A DNA stretch of 64,000 bases from an uncultured Eubacteriales bacterium. GTDB lineage: Bacteria; Bacillota; Clostridia; Christensenellales; UBA1242. Shown here piece by piece: positions 16,221 through 24,660 of the stretch. The notes beneath the pieces were generated by a model. The model was not told where the DNA came from. It searched no databases and saw nothing but the letters and a program-made list of their open reading frames with translations. Every line of letters starts with the position of its first letter. Within the stretch, counting starts at the first letter, position 1. A program made the translations under genes and the position numbers. Location of the stretch: the NCBI GenBank assembly GCA_949878485.1, contig CATLAM010000004.1, positions 55,868 to 119,867 of the forward strand. Reading direction: 5' to 3'.

Positions 16221-17384
16221 ATGGTTACATTATCTAGTGCAGAAAATGTGCTTAAAGATGTCTATTTGGGTGTTATTGCTGACCAAATAAACACAAAAAC
16301 AAATCCACTTTTTTCAAAAATTAAAAAAACAGCAAGAAATATTGTTGGAAAAGAAATCAGAGTAGTTGCACCAATCGGAATTAATGGTGGAATTATGGCA
16401 GGAACAGAAACAAGTGTGCTTCCAGAAGGAGTAGACACACCTTATCTTTCATTTGTTGCTCCACTTAAAAACCTTTATGGTCGTTTTGAAATCAGTGATA
16501 AGGCAATCAGATGTTCTTCAAGTGATGTGAATTCTTTTGTTAATCTTCTTCAAGATGGCATGGATTCACTTTTGAAAGCAAGCATCTTTAATTTAAGCAG
16601 AATGATTTATGGTGACGGAAGCGGTTGTCTTGCAACTATAACTGTTGCTTCTGATGTTGTAACAGTTTCAAACACTGATGCTGTTGCTGCTGGAATGTAT
16701 GTTGACATCTATTCAACAACAGGACTTAGAAAAGCAAATGTATTTGTTAAGAATGTTGATAAAGCATCTAAAACAATTACTTTTGGCGAAACAGTTTCAG
16801 ACCTTGCAACAGGTGACAAGATTTATGTTCACAATTCTAAAGACAACGAAATCATCGGTTTGAAGGGTATTGTAAACAATGCTTCATTGTATGGTGTTAA
16901 TAAATCAGAATATCCAATCATGAATGCAAAAACTTACACTAAAACTGGTGTTGCATTTGACGAAGATTTTGTTCAAGAAATCATCGACAACCTTGAAATG
17001 AACGGAACTGTTGTAAACTTTATCAACTGTTCTTATGAACTTAAAAGAATGTATCAAAAATATTTAACAATCTATCAAAAGAACATTAACTACACAACTT
17101 TGGAAGATGGAATGAAAGTTTTGACTCACTTTGGAACTCCTATTGTTCCAACAAATCAAATCGGTGCTGACGAATGTTATTTCCTTAACACTGATGACTT
17201 TACTTTCTATGAACTTGGCGATTGGAAGTGGTTGGAAGATGAAAGCGGAAGAATTTTGAAACAAGATTCAAATAAACCTGCTTTCTCTGCAACATTGGTT
17301 AAATATACTGAACTTCTTTGTCAAAAACCATCTGGTGTTGGTTTTGTTTCTGGTTTGGCAACAAGCCTTCCAACAACAAAATAA
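16221..17384 (+). CDS. Phage major capsid protein (HK97 fold)
   Basis: 387 residues. Major subunit of an icosahedral shell. The N-terminal arm (LSSAENVLKDVYLGVIADQINTKTNPLF), the E-loop region (KKTARNIVGKEIRVVAPIGINGGI), GRFEISDKAIRCSS and the spine helix FVNLLQDGMDSLLKASIFNL look like the coat protein of short-tailed phages. A beta-rich inserted domain (about 137-215, TITVASDVVTVSN...) interrupts the A domain. The reading frame is intact and the gene has its own ribosome-binding site (AAAAAGGAG). Together with portal and scaffold it could in principle form empty shells. Confidence 0.87.
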   Translation: MVTLSSAENVLKDVYLGVIADQINTKTNPLFSKIKKTARNIVGKEIRVVAPIGINGGIMAGTETSVLPEGVDTPYLSFVAPLKNLYGRFEISDKAIRCSSSDVNSFVNLLQDGMDSLLKASIFNLSRMIYGDGSGCLATITVASDVVTVSNTDAVAAGMYVDIYSTTGLRKANVFVKNVDKASKTITFGETVSDLATGDKIYVHNSKDNEIIGLKGIVNNASLYGVNKSEYPIMNAKTYTKTGVAFDEDFVQEIIDNLEMNGTVVNFINCSYELKRMYQKYLTIYQKNINYTTLEDGMKVLTHFGTPIVPTNQIGADECYFLNTDDFTFYELGDWKWLEDESGRILKQDSNKPAFSATLVKYTELLCQKPSGVGFVSGLATSLPTTK

Positions 17385-17400
17385 TTAAGGAAAAAACTGT

Positions 17401-17721
17401 ATGAAAAAGTTGTTTAAAATTGAAAGTGATTGTCTTGACATTGTTTCAAGACTTAAAGCGATTGATAAAGATTATTTTCTTGTTTTCAATGAAGATAATC
17501 AAAAGTTTGAAGTCCATAATTCTTCACAAATCAAAAACACGCTGTGTCTGGTTTTGCCATTTGATGTTCTGGATGAAAGGACAATTGATTTGGTTTTAAA
17601 AACTCGAGTTCAAAATTCGGATAGGTTGTTTAAGGAAATGGAAGAAGAAAATAAGAAACTTGAAAGGGCAAAAATTAAACAAGTTTTAAATGACTTTGAG
17701 GAGAAATTTTATGACAGTTAA
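17401..17721 (+). CDS. Small phage-cluster protein of unknown function
   Basis: 106 residues, charged, with an alpha/beta N-terminal half (KIESDCLDIVSRLKAIDKDYFLVFNEDNQKFEVHN) and a coiled-coil C-terminal half (LFKEMEEENKKLERAKIKQVL). Proteins of this build often follow the capsid gene in clostridial short-tailed phages, but I know no assigned role. AAGGAAAAA precedes the ATG. It overlaps the connector gene by 11 bp. Confidence 0.68.
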   Translation: MKKLFKIESDCLDIVSRLKAIDKDYFLVFNEDNQKFEVHNSSQIKNTLCLVLPFDVLDERTIDLVLKTRVQNSDRLFKEMEEENKKLERAKIKQVLNDFEEKFYDS

Positions 17722-18265
17722 AGAAATTTTAAAATTGGTTTGTGAATATGTAGGCGAAAGAGAAATTTTGTCTAAACTTGACGATGAAGAAGCAGTTTTT
17801 ACTGATTACGAACAAGAAAAACTTGATGTAATGGTTAAGTGTTTTAATCTTGTAAACCAAGAAATTGCAACAGATTATTTACCACTTTTAATTAAGGAAG
17901 AAGTCAGAGATGAGAAGATTTTATTCTCATCTCTTTCAAAATCCTTGGTTAATGTCTATGAAGTTAAAAACAAATTTGGGATGAATTTGAAATTCAAATT
18001 ATATCCTGATTTTGTTGAAGTTGCTGGCAATCCTAAAACAATTGTTTACAGTTATTTGCCAGAAAATTTAACTTTGAATGACGAAGTAAATTGCAATCAA
18101 AGAATTAATGCAAGAGTTTATGCCTATGGAATTGCCAGCGAATTTTTGTTGATTTATGGGTTAAGCGGAAATGCAGAGATTTGGGAAGAGAGATTTAAAA
18201 CGAGTTTGTTTATTCTCAGTAAGAAAAACAATTCATGTGTTTTACCAAAAAGGAGATGGCGTTGA
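17711..18265 (+). CDS. Head-tail connector (adaptor/tubular A-like) protein
   Basis: 184 residues. Position between the capsid gene and the nozzle-like gene, size, and the pattern of N-terminal helices (CFNLVNQEIATDYLPL) followed by beta strands and a helical bundle fit the adaptor that binds below the portal (P22 gp4 / T7 gp11 type). Start is ATG 17711, seven bases after GAGGAG; ATG 17690 has no site. The stop TGA overlaps the next gene's TTG start. Assignment is by context and fold pattern, not by a catalytic motif. Confidence 0.66.
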   Translation: MTVKEILKLVCEYVGEREILSKLDDEEAVFTDYEQEKLDVMVKCFNLVNQEIATDYLPLLIKEEVRDEKILFSSLSKSLVNVYEVKNKFGMNLKFKLYPDFVEVAGNPKTIVYSYLPENLTLNDEVNCNQRINARVYAYGIASEFLLIYGLSGNAEIWEERFKTSLFILSKKNNSCVLPKRRWR

Positions 18266-19761
18266 TTTTTTATAAAAACATAAAGAAACATCAATCAACA
18301 GAAGAAAAGAATCTGGTCTTTTCGCTGTTTGAAGATGGAATGAAATCAGAAATTGACGACTCTGTGGCAGGTCCTAATATTTGCAAAAACTTTTACAATC
18401 TTTCTTACAGCGATGGGGCATTAAAGACCGGTCTTGGATTCAAGGATTTGGAAGTTCCTTCAAACACTGAAGATTTGGAAACATGTCATACTTATTATTG
18501 CATGCCTGACTTTGTGGACGAAATTGAAGGACTGTGGCTTGACAGTTATTACAGTAAAGATGAAGGGCGTTATGAATATATGCTTTACTTTTATGCGTCC
18601 GATAAAAAACTTTATGAAGCATATTTGATTGACACTTTCTATGGAATGGTCTTTTCAACAACTGACGCTTTGACAACATATCCTTTTTTCCAATGCCACC
18701 ATAAAGTTGGAAATCAAGATTGTATCGTGTTTTTTGCAGATGACATTATGGTCAGTTTCTGTGGTCCAGTGGAATATAATCACACTGGCACGCCAGCACT
18801 TATTTCCTGTGTGGAATATTATGACAAACTCTTTGGAATTGCAAAAACAAACCTAAATCAACTTATTTATACAACAATTAAAAATCTTAATGAATGGACT
18901 GAAGCCAAAAGCACCAAGATTGATTTCATGGATGAAAAAGGTTTCTTTACAACCCTTGTTTCATTTAAAGATTATGTATATTTATTCAGAGAATATGGAA
19001 TAACAAGACTTTCTGTTTTCAGTTCTAAGGATGATTATTCTTATACGCATCTTTATACTTCAACTTCCAAAATTTTTGAAAAGTCAGTTTGTGTTTGTGG
19101 GGATTCAATTTTCTTTATGACACGAAATGGTCTTTATTCTTTCAATGGAAGTTCGGTTACAAAACGATGTTCTGACTATGACGATTATTTCAAAAATCTT
19201 GACAACACAAATTGTCGCAGTGCTTGCTTGAATGGGAAATATTATTTTGCCACAAAATGCAAGTTTGATGACGATGAGAAAATGGGTTGTGAAAATGGGG
19301 AATATGTCAATAATGTTCTTTTTGAAATTGACATTCACACTTTTGCGTTGAATGTCTATCGTGGTGTCGATGTGCGTGACATGGTTGCAATTGACAATCC
19401 TTACATGTGTAAACTGTGTGCTTGTTTCTATAATGAATATAAACAGCACCTTGGGCAATTGGAATTTAATGGAAAGACTTTTAATGATGTCAACAAAAAA
19501 TCTTGGAAGTCATATTCCACTGATTTGAATTGTTATGGTAAGCGTAAGAAAATCAAGAAAATTGTTTTAAAAACAATTGGAAATATTCAACTGGAAATAG
19601 TTTCTGATGAAGAAACAAAAATTATAAATTTCAATGGAGATGATAAAGAACAAGAAAAAAGCGTGTGTATTTATGGAAAAACCTTTCAATTTTGTTTCAA
19701 AACAGATGAAGCACAATGTGAAATTAGCAAACCTATGATTGTTTTTGATGTTGTGTCATGA
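18262..19761 (+). CDS. Tail nozzle / stabilisation-like protein
   Basis: About 500 residues, rich in Tyr, Asp and Cys and in short beta repeats (VSFKDYVYLFREYGITRLS, VCVCGDSIFFMTRNGLYSFNG), suggesting a beta-propeller like the T7 gp12 / P22 gp10 nozzle proteins that extend the portal channel. It lies directly after the connector gene as expected. The start is uncertain: AGGAG (18251-18255) fits a TTG at 18262 that overlaps the previous stop (TTGA); ATG 18256 and ATG 18235 are alternatives in frame. No tail fibre or receptor-binding gene follows, which is odd for a phage that must infect. Confidence 0.68.
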   Translation: MIFYKNIKKHQSTEEKNLVFSLFEDGMKSEIDDSVAGPNICKNFYNLSYSDGALKTGLGFKDLEVPSNTEDLETCHTYYCMPDFVDEIEGLWLDSYYSKDEGRYEYMLYFYASDKKLYEAYLIDTFYGMVFSTTDALTTYPFFQCHHKVGNQDCIVFFADDIMVSFCGPVEYNHTGTPALISCVEYYDKLFGIAKTNLNQLIYTTIKNLNEWTEAKSTKIDFMDEKGFFTTLVSFKDYVYLFREYGITRLSVFSSKDDYSYTHLYTSTSKIFEKSVCVCGDSIFFMTRNGLYSFNGSSVTKRCSDYDDYFKNLDNTNCRSACLNGKYYFATKCKFDDDEKMGCENGEYVNNVLFEIDIHTFALNVYRGVDVRDMVAIDNPYMCKLCACFYNEYKQHLGQLEFNGKTFNDVNKKSWKSYSTDLNCYGKRKKIKKIVLKTIGNIQLEIVSDEETKIINFNGDDKEQEKSVCIYGKTFQFCFKTDEAQCEISKPMIVFDVVS

Positions 19762-19880
19762 AGAAAATATATTTCAATTTAATCAAAATTTATAATGAAG
19801 AATATTTAAAAGATGACAATATTTTATTTAAAAATTTGCTGAAAATCAAAAAGGAGTGCGAGCATGGAAATTTGGAATGA
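19758..19880 (+). CDS. Possible 40-residue protein overlapping nozzle and holin genes
   Basis: An ATG overlaps the nozzle stop as ATGA and opens a 40-codon frame, MKKIYFNLIKIYNEEYLKDD onward, ending at TGA 19878-19880 inside the next gene. It has no Shine-Dalgarno of its own and would rely on coupling. It may only be a way to carry ribosomes to the holin start, whose AAAAAGGAG lies within it. Confidence 0.3.
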   Translation: MKKIYFNLIKIYNEEYLKDDNILFKNLLKIKKECEHGNLE

Positions 19881-20085
19881 GATAATCAGCATTATAATAG
19901 GAAATGGGGTTTTTGCAATTTTATTTGTGTGGTTGTTTGTTTATCAATTGAAAGACAGTTCTAAACGCGAAGAAAAATATCAATGCACTATTGAAGAATT
20001 GACTACGCATCTTAAAACTTTGGATGATGTCAAGGATGATTTGCTTGAAATTAAAGACATTTTAAAAATTGGAGATGAAGAATGA
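19864..20085 (+). CDS. BhlA/UviB-type holin-like protein
   Basis: 73 residues: a short N-terminus, one membrane helix (about 8-27, IISIIIGNGVFAILFVWLFV), then a charged helix with KREEKYQ. This is the layout of BhlA/UviB holin-like proteins found in phages and bacteriocin loci; such proteins permeabilise the membrane or help release. AAAAAGGAG precedes the ATG and the end overlaps the second holin by four bases. No endolysin gene lies beside it. Confidence 0.75.
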   Translation: MEIWNEIISIIIGNGVFAILFVWLFVYQLKDSSKREEKYQCTIEELTTHLKTLDDVKDDLLEIKDILKIGDEE

Positions 20086-20354
20086 AAAATTTTTTTAACA
20101 GATTTAGATCTTACAATTTTTGGATTTCCTTTTCAGGTGTTTTGATTATTGCTTTAAATGCTTTTGGAAAAGTTTTTGGATTTACCATTGAAAACCAAGC
20201 AGTTGAAGAATGTATTCTCTCTTTTGCAGGTGTTTTGGTTGTTCTTGGAATTGTGGTTAAGGATGACACAAAAAAAGATGAAGAAAATAAAGAAGAAAAA
20301 CTTGAAGAAATTGAAGAAAAAACAGAAGAAAATGAAAAAGATATAAATGAATAA
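20082..20354 (+). CDS. Phage holin, phi-LC3-like
   Basis: 90 residues with two membrane segments (FWISFSGVLIIALNAFGKVFG and CILSFAGVLVVLGIVV) and the typical FWISF...LGIVVKDDT wording of the phi-LC3 holin family. The tail is an unusually long Lys/Glu repeat (KLEEIEEKTEENEK), where the family normally ends in a short DPTT-type segment. Two holin-like genes in a row may act as holin and partner or antiholin. This is the last gene before the cluster terminator. Confidence 0.8.
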   Translation: MKNFFNRFRSYNFWISFSGVLIIALNAFGKVFGFTIENQAVEECILSFAGVLVVLGIVVKDDTKKDEENKEEKLEEIEEKTEENEKDINE

Positions 20355-20384
20355 TAAAACATAAATATGTATAAATATACAATT

Positions 20385-20414
20385 AAACCGCATTATTTAA
20401 AGTGCGGTTTTTTT
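20385..20414 (+). terminator. Terminator closing the phage-type cluster
   Basis: Stem AAACCGCA / TGCGGTTT with a ten-base loop and a T run. It separates the cluster from the small membrane protein and polA. Confidence 0.85.
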
Positions 20415-20445
20415 GTTGTAAAAGAAAAAATGTTTATGAAAATGC

Positions 20446-20474
20446 TTGAAATCTGTGTTTTTATATGTTATTAT
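20446..20474 (+). promoter_or_regulatory. Promoter of the small membrane protein gene
   Basis: TTGAAA (20446-20451), 17-nt spacer, TATTAT (20469-20474), 27 bp before ATG 20502. Confidence 0.55.
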
Positions 20475-20501
20475 ATATTCATAATAAAAAGGAGAAGAGT
20501 T

Positions 20502-20822
20502 ATGAAAAAAATTCTTTACACAATATTGTCAGTTTTGTCAATTGCTTACATTGCATTTTTGATTGTGGACATTATTGGAGATCAAGAAATTATAAATTTA
20601 AACTTAGGTGATTTTCAAAAGATTTTTGATCTCATCGTAAGATTTGGTGGGGTTGCAATTATTTTCTGTTTTGCACTTGTCAACTTTGCAGGAAGTCCAC
20701 TTAAAACAGTGTTTTTCATTTTGCTTATCTTGGCAATTGTGATTTATGTTGTGGTTTTAATTGTTCCTGATTTCTTCGCAAATTTGTTTGCTCCTAAAGC
20801 GATTATTGGTTTGTTGTTTTAA
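20502..20822 (+). CDS. Small membrane protein, hypothetical
   Basis: 106 residues with three hydrophobic segments: ILYTILSVLSIAYIAFLIV, FGGVAIIFCFALVNFAG and FFILLILAIVIYVVVLIV. No family recognised. ATG 20502 follows AAAAAGGAGAAG; a longer reading frame from 20367 would start inside the preceding terminator and is rejected. It lies 35 bp before polA and may be cotranscribed with it. Confidence 0.7.
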   Translation: MKKILYTILSVLSIAYIAFLIVDIIGDQEIINLNLGDFQKIFDLIVRFGGVAIIFCFALVNFAGSPLKTVFFILLILAIVIYVVVLIVPDFFANLFAPKAIIGLLF

Positions 20823-20857
20823 TCGGCTTTTAATTTGAACATAATTTAAGGGAATTA

Positions 20858-23353
20858 ATGGAAAAATTTATTATTATAGATGGTAACAGTTTGGCAAATA
20901 GGGCGTTTTATGCAATGCCCTATTTATCTAATCACGAACAAAAACCTTCAGGGGCGGTTTTTGGCTTTGCAAATTTAATTACTAAACTTATCACAGAACA
21001 GAAGCCAGATTACATTGCGGTTGCATTTGATCATGCACGCAAGACTTTTCGTAATGAAATTTATGCGGATTATAAGGGAACTCGAAAGGAAACTCCTTCT
21101 GACCTTTTGGCACAGTTTCCTGTTATTAAACAAATGCTTGATGTTATGAAAATTAAAGTGTTTGAGTTTGCTGGCATTGAAGCAGATGACATCATTGGAA
21201 CAATTGCAAAACATTCTGGTGTGCAAAATATTTTGGTTTCTGGTGACAGGGATTTGTTGCAACTTATCGATGATGACACTCATGTTTGGTTGACAAAAAA
21301 AGGTGTTACAGATGTTGAAATCAATGATGAACAAGTTTTGATGGAGAAATATTCTTTAACTCCTGCTGGGATTATTGAATTGAAAGCGCTTATGGGTGAC
21401 AGTTCTGACAACATTCCGGGGGTTATGGGTGTTGGAGAAAAAACTGCTCTGTCGCTTTTGCAAACTTATGGAACGATTAAAAATCTTTATTCTCATATTG
21501 ACGAAATTAAAGGTAAACTTAAAGAAAAATTGGAAACGGATAAAGACAATGCTTTTATGTCAAAAGAACTTGCCACAATTAAAACGGATTGTGATATAGA
21601 TTTTGTTTTGGATGATTGTAAATATGAATTCCCTTTTACGCAAGATGTTAAAAACTTTTTTGAAAACTGGGATTTTCGAAGTCTAGCAAACAGAAAGGAT
21701 CTTTTTGCAGAAGGTGTGCATTCTAATAAAAAAGAAGTTAAAAAGATTGCATTAAACAATGCTGAAGATTTTAAAAATTTCATAAATAAGATTAAAAACT
21801 ATTTTTGCTATGATTTAAATAAATTGGAATTTGCTTGTGGTGGCGAAGAAGTTTATTTTGTTGAAAAAGAAATAAGTCTTTTTGTTGAAACAATGGAACT
21901 TGAACAAATCTTGGAAAGTCTAAAGCCAGTTTTTCAAAATAAAAATATTATTAAAATCACATATTCATCTAAGTCTGACTTAAAAATTTTAAAGAGGCTT
22001 AACATATCTCTTGAAAACTTTTTTGATTTGGATATTGCAGAATATATGCTTTATGCAGGTATGCAAAAAGAAGAAAGACAAGAGGTTTGTGATTACATCA
22101 ATTTAATGACTTCTCTTTCAAGTAAAATGTCTAAAGAAAATGTTTTAAAAATTTACAATGAAATTGAGATTCCTCTTGTCAGTGTTTTGGTTGACATGGA
22201 AGAAGAAGGCTTTAAGGTTGATTCTGTTATTTTGAAACAATTAAGTGAAAAATTTGATGTAGAGTTGACTGAATTGGTGCAAAAAATCTATTATTTGGCA
22301 GGAGAAGAATTTAACATTAATTCTCCTAAACAAGTTGCTGGAATATTGTTTGACAAGTTGAAATTAAAGTCTTATAACAATAAAAAGCAATCTACAAATT
22401 TTGCTGTTTTGGATGATATGCGTTGGCAACATGAAATTGTGGATTTTATAATTCGTTATAGGAAATTGAGTAAACTTATAAGCACTTATATAAAAGTTTA
22501 TGAAAATATATGTGAAAAGAGTGGTGCTGTCATTCATACGGTGTTTAATCAAACTTTGACATCGACAGGCAGGCTTTCAAGTTCGGAACCAAATATGCAA
22601 AACATTCCAACTCGCGATGAAGAAGGCAGGAATTTAAGAAAAATCTTTGTGTCTAAGTATGATCAAGGGGAAATAATCTCTGCCGATTACAGCCAAATTG
22701 AATTGCGGCTGCTTGCCAATATGGCGGAAGAAGAAAGTATGATTCATGCTTATCAAAATGGAATTGATATTCACACCAAAACTGCAAGCGAAATATTTGG
22801 TGTTCCTGTGGAAAAGGTGTCATCATCACAAAGACAAGATGCGAAAGCGGTTAATTTTGGAATTATTTATGGTATAAGTGATTATGGACTGTCTCAAAAC
22901 ATAAAAACTTCTCGTTTTAAAGCAAAACAATATATGGACAGTTATTTTGACCGTTATCCGAAAATTAAAACTTTTATGGAGCAGAACATTGAGTTTGCCA
23001 GACAGAATGGGTTTATTAAGTCATTTTTTGGAAGAATAAGACACGTTCCTGAAGTTAAGTCATCGAATTACACTGTAAGAAAATTTGGTGAAAGGGTTGC
23101 GATGAATATGCCTTTGCAAGGAACCGCTTCGGACATCATCAAAATTGCAATGGTAAGGGTGGCAAAAAGGCTGAAAGGGATGAAAAGTCACATCATCTTG
23201 CAAATTCATGACGAACTTATTGTGGATGCAACTAACGATGAAATTCAACAGGTTAAAGATATTCTTAAACAAGAAATGGAAAATGTCTGTGATTTTCGTG
23301 TTCCGCTTAAAGTTTCAGTTTCAAGTGGGAAAAATTTGTTTGATTGTAAGTAA
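20858..23353 (+). CDS. polA: DNA polymerase I
   Basis: 831 residues. Fills gaps and removes RNA primers in lagging-strand synthesis and repair. The N-terminal 5' nuclease (IIIDGNSLANRAFYAMP; EADDIIGTIA; SGDRDLLQLI; GDSSDNIPG) spans about 1-290. The middle 3'-5' exonuclease-like domain (300-440) is short and lacks a clear D-x-E motif, so it looks vestigial as in many Bacillota. The polymerase domain has motif A SADYSQIELRLLANM (about 607), motif B around RQDAKAVNFGIIYG and motif C QIHDELIVDA (about 781). AAGGGAATTA precedes the ATG. Confidence 0.97.
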   Translation: MEKFIIIDGNSLANRAFYAMPYLSNHEQKPSGAVFGFANLITKLITEQKPDYIAVAFDHARKTFRNEIYADYKGTRKETPSDLLAQFPVIKQMLDVMKIKVFEFAGIEADDIIGTIAKHSGVQNILVSGDRDLLQLIDDDTHVWLTKKGVTDVEINDEQVLMEKYSLTPAGIIELKALMGDSSDNIPGVMGVGEKTALSLLQTYGTIKNLYSHIDEIKGKLKEKLETDKDNAFMSKELATIKTDCDIDFVLDDCKYEFPFTQDVKNFFENWDFRSLANRKDLFAEGVHSNKKEVKKIALNNAEDFKNFINKIKNYFCYDLNKLEFACGGEEVYFVEKEISLFVETMELEQILESLKPVFQNKNIIKITYSSKSDLKILKRLNISLENFFDLDIAEYMLYAGMQKEERQEVCDYINLMTSLSSKMSKENVLKIYNEIEIPLVSVLVDMEEEGFKVDSVILKQLSEKFDVELTELVQKIYYLAGEEFNINSPKQVAGILFDKLKLKSYNNKKQSTNFAVLDDMRWQHEIVDFIIRYRKLSKLISTYIKVYENICEKSGAVIHTVFNQTLTSTGRLSSSEPNMQNIPTRDEEGRNLRKIFVSKYDQGEIISADYSQIELRLLANMAEEESMIHAYQNGIDIHTKTASEIFGVPVEKVSSSQRQDAKAVNFGIIYGISDYGLSQNIKTSRFKAKQYMDSYFDRYPKIKTFMEQNIEFARQNGFIKSFFGRIRHVPEVKSSNYTVRKFGERVAMNMPLQGTASDIIKIAMVRVAKRLKGMKSHIILQIHDELIVDATNDEIQQVKDILKQEMENVCDFRVPLKVSVSSGKNLFDCK

Positions 23354-23420
23354 TGTTTGGATTTGTTGTTAATTTGTTTGACTATTTTTCAAAATTTAGA
23401 TAAAATAATTATGGTGATAT

Positions 23421-23846
23421 ATGCAATATTCAAGAAAAATGGGTTTGGATTATGGTAAAGCAAGAATAGGTGTGGCATTTTCAGATTTGTCGTCAACTAT
23501 TGCAAGTGCAGACCATATTTACAAAACTGTTTCGGAAGGGAAAGATTTGCAATACTTTGCAGGATTAATCAAAGAAAAACTGGTTGACACTGTTGTTTTT
23601 GGACTTCCACTTAATGCAGATGGCACAGAAAGTGAAATGTCTGCTGTTGTAAGGGATTTTGCTTCAAAACTTGAGGATGTGTCAAAAGTTAGAACTGTTT
23701 TTCAAGATGAACGCTACACTTCGTTTGAAGCGGAAGAATACTTGAAAGAAGCGGGTGTTAAGTGGGAAAAGCGCAAAGAATTGTTGGATAAAATCTCTGC
23801 ACAAATAATATTGCAGAATTACATGGATGAAAATCCTAAAAAGTAA
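23421..23846 (+). CDS. ruvX: RuvX/YqgF, putative Holliday-junction resolvase / pre-16S rRNA nuclease
   Basis: 141 residues, RNase H-fold nuclease family linked to 16S rRNA 5' maturation and, by older naming, Holliday-junction resolution. Family features are MGLDYGKARIGVAFSD at the N-terminus, FGLPLNADGTESEMS in the middle and FQDERYTSFEAEEYL, carrying the conserved catalytic acids, near 98-112. The DUF1292 gene follows after 11 bp, the same order as yrrK-yrzB in Bacillus. Confidence 0.92.
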   Translation: MQYSRKMGLDYGKARIGVAFSDLSSTIASADHIYKTVSEGKDLQYFAGLIKEKLVDTVVFGLPLNADGTESEMSAVVRDFASKLEDVSKVRTVFQDERYTSFEAEEYLKEAGVKWEKRKELLDKISAQIILQNYMDENPKK

Positions 23847-23857
23847 AGGAGATAAAA

Positions 23858-24247
23858 ATGGATAAGAAGAAAATTGAAAAAATTGAAGAAGTTTCAAAAA
23901 GAGTTGAAGAAGAAGAGAATGAACTTGATTTAGTTGATGTTCTTTTGGATATGGACAATAAAGATCCAATCGTTCTTGTTGATGGAAGTGGAAAGAAAAT
24001 TTCTTTCGAACAAATCGCTGTTATTCCTTACAACGACAAAATTTATTGTGTTTTAAAACCAATTGACAAAATTGACAATGTTCAAGATGATGAAGCGATT
24101 GTTTTCTATGTTGATGAAAAAGACGGACAAAAAGTTCTTATGGTTGAAACAGATGAAAAAGTTGCAATCAGCGTGTTTGATGAATATTACAACCTTCTTG
24201 ATAAAGAAGACGCAAAGAATAAAAAGGGAACAAAAAACTCTAAATAA
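23858..24247 (+). CDS. DUF1292 (YrzB-like) protein
   Basis: 129 residues with the DUF1292 core DPIVLVDGSGKKISFEQIAV, IYCVLKPIDKI, DDEAIVFYVDE and VFDEYYNLL, plus an acidic N-terminal extension (about 1-30) and a basic tail. Function unknown. Neighbouring ruvX supports the assignment, since the two genes travel together in Bacillota. AAAGGAG precedes the ATG. Confidence 0.88.
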   Translation: MDKKKIEKIEEVSKRVEEEENELDLVDVLLDMDNKDPIVLVDGSGKKISFEQIAVIPYNDKIYCVLKPIDKIDNVQDDEAIVFYVDEKDGQKVLMVETDEKVAISVFDEYYNLLDKEDAKNKKGTKNSK

Positions 24248-24330
24248 ACAATTTTCTTCTTTAAATTAAGAAAGCAATTGAGAGATTCTCATATTGTTTT
24301 ATTGCGAATTTTTTGAAAATATTAATTTTA

Positions 24331-24362
24331 AAAGACATCTGTAAAATTTGATGTCTTTTTTA
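24331..24362 (+). terminator. Terminator after ruvX-DUF1292
   Basis: Stem AAAGACATC / GATGTCTTT with an A/T-rich loop and a long T run. Confidence 0.85.
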
Positions 24363-24438
24363 TTTTTATGTATAAAATAACAGAAATCAAGCAAAATATA
24401 ATTACAAGGCGTTTGTGTCTTGAAAAGGGAGGAAAACT

Positions 24439-24642
24439 ATGTTCGGTAGAAAAAAGAAGGAAAAATGCAAAGATTGTGCAAAGGGTTGTGCTAGAGGTTG
24501 TGGAAAAAATTCTACAGAAGCCGCTAAAGAAAGCACTTCTTCAAAGCAATCAAAAGCAAAACAATCTACATCTTCTAAACAATCAACCAAGAGCGGTTGT
24601 TGTGGAAAGAAAAGTGGAACTTCTGCAAAATCTTGCAAATAG
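24439..24642 (+). CDS. Cys-, Lys- and Ser-rich small protein
   Basis: 67 residues, highly basic, with seven Cys: four in KCKDCAKGCARGCGK, a CC pair in SGCCGKK and one near the end. The middle is a low-complexity Ser/Lys/Gln repeat (TSSKQSKAKQSTSSKQST). A strong GGGAGG lies seven bases before the ATG, and it stands alone between two terminators, so it is likely expressed. The Cys spacing could hold metal. No signal peptide, export gene or modification enzyme is nearby, so a peptide-toxin role is not supported. No family recognised. Confidence 0.6.
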   Translation: MFGRKKKEKCKDCAKGCARGCGKNSTEAAKESTSSKQSKAKQSTSSKQSTKSGCCGKKSGTSAKSCK

Positions 24643-24660
24643 TTAAACTGACCAATAGAA

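Noticed and set aside
13225..20354. Complete inducible prophage
   Set aside because: No integrase, repressor, large terminase, tail fibre, lysin or attachment repeats could be found between the flanking host genes.
20367..20501. N-terminal extension of the small membrane protein before polA
   Set aside because: It would cross the phage-cluster terminator and the gene's own promoter.
24439..24642. Cys-rich peptide as a bacteriocin or RiPP precursor
   Set aside because: No leader-core boundary, modification enzyme, protease or exporter gene lies nearby.
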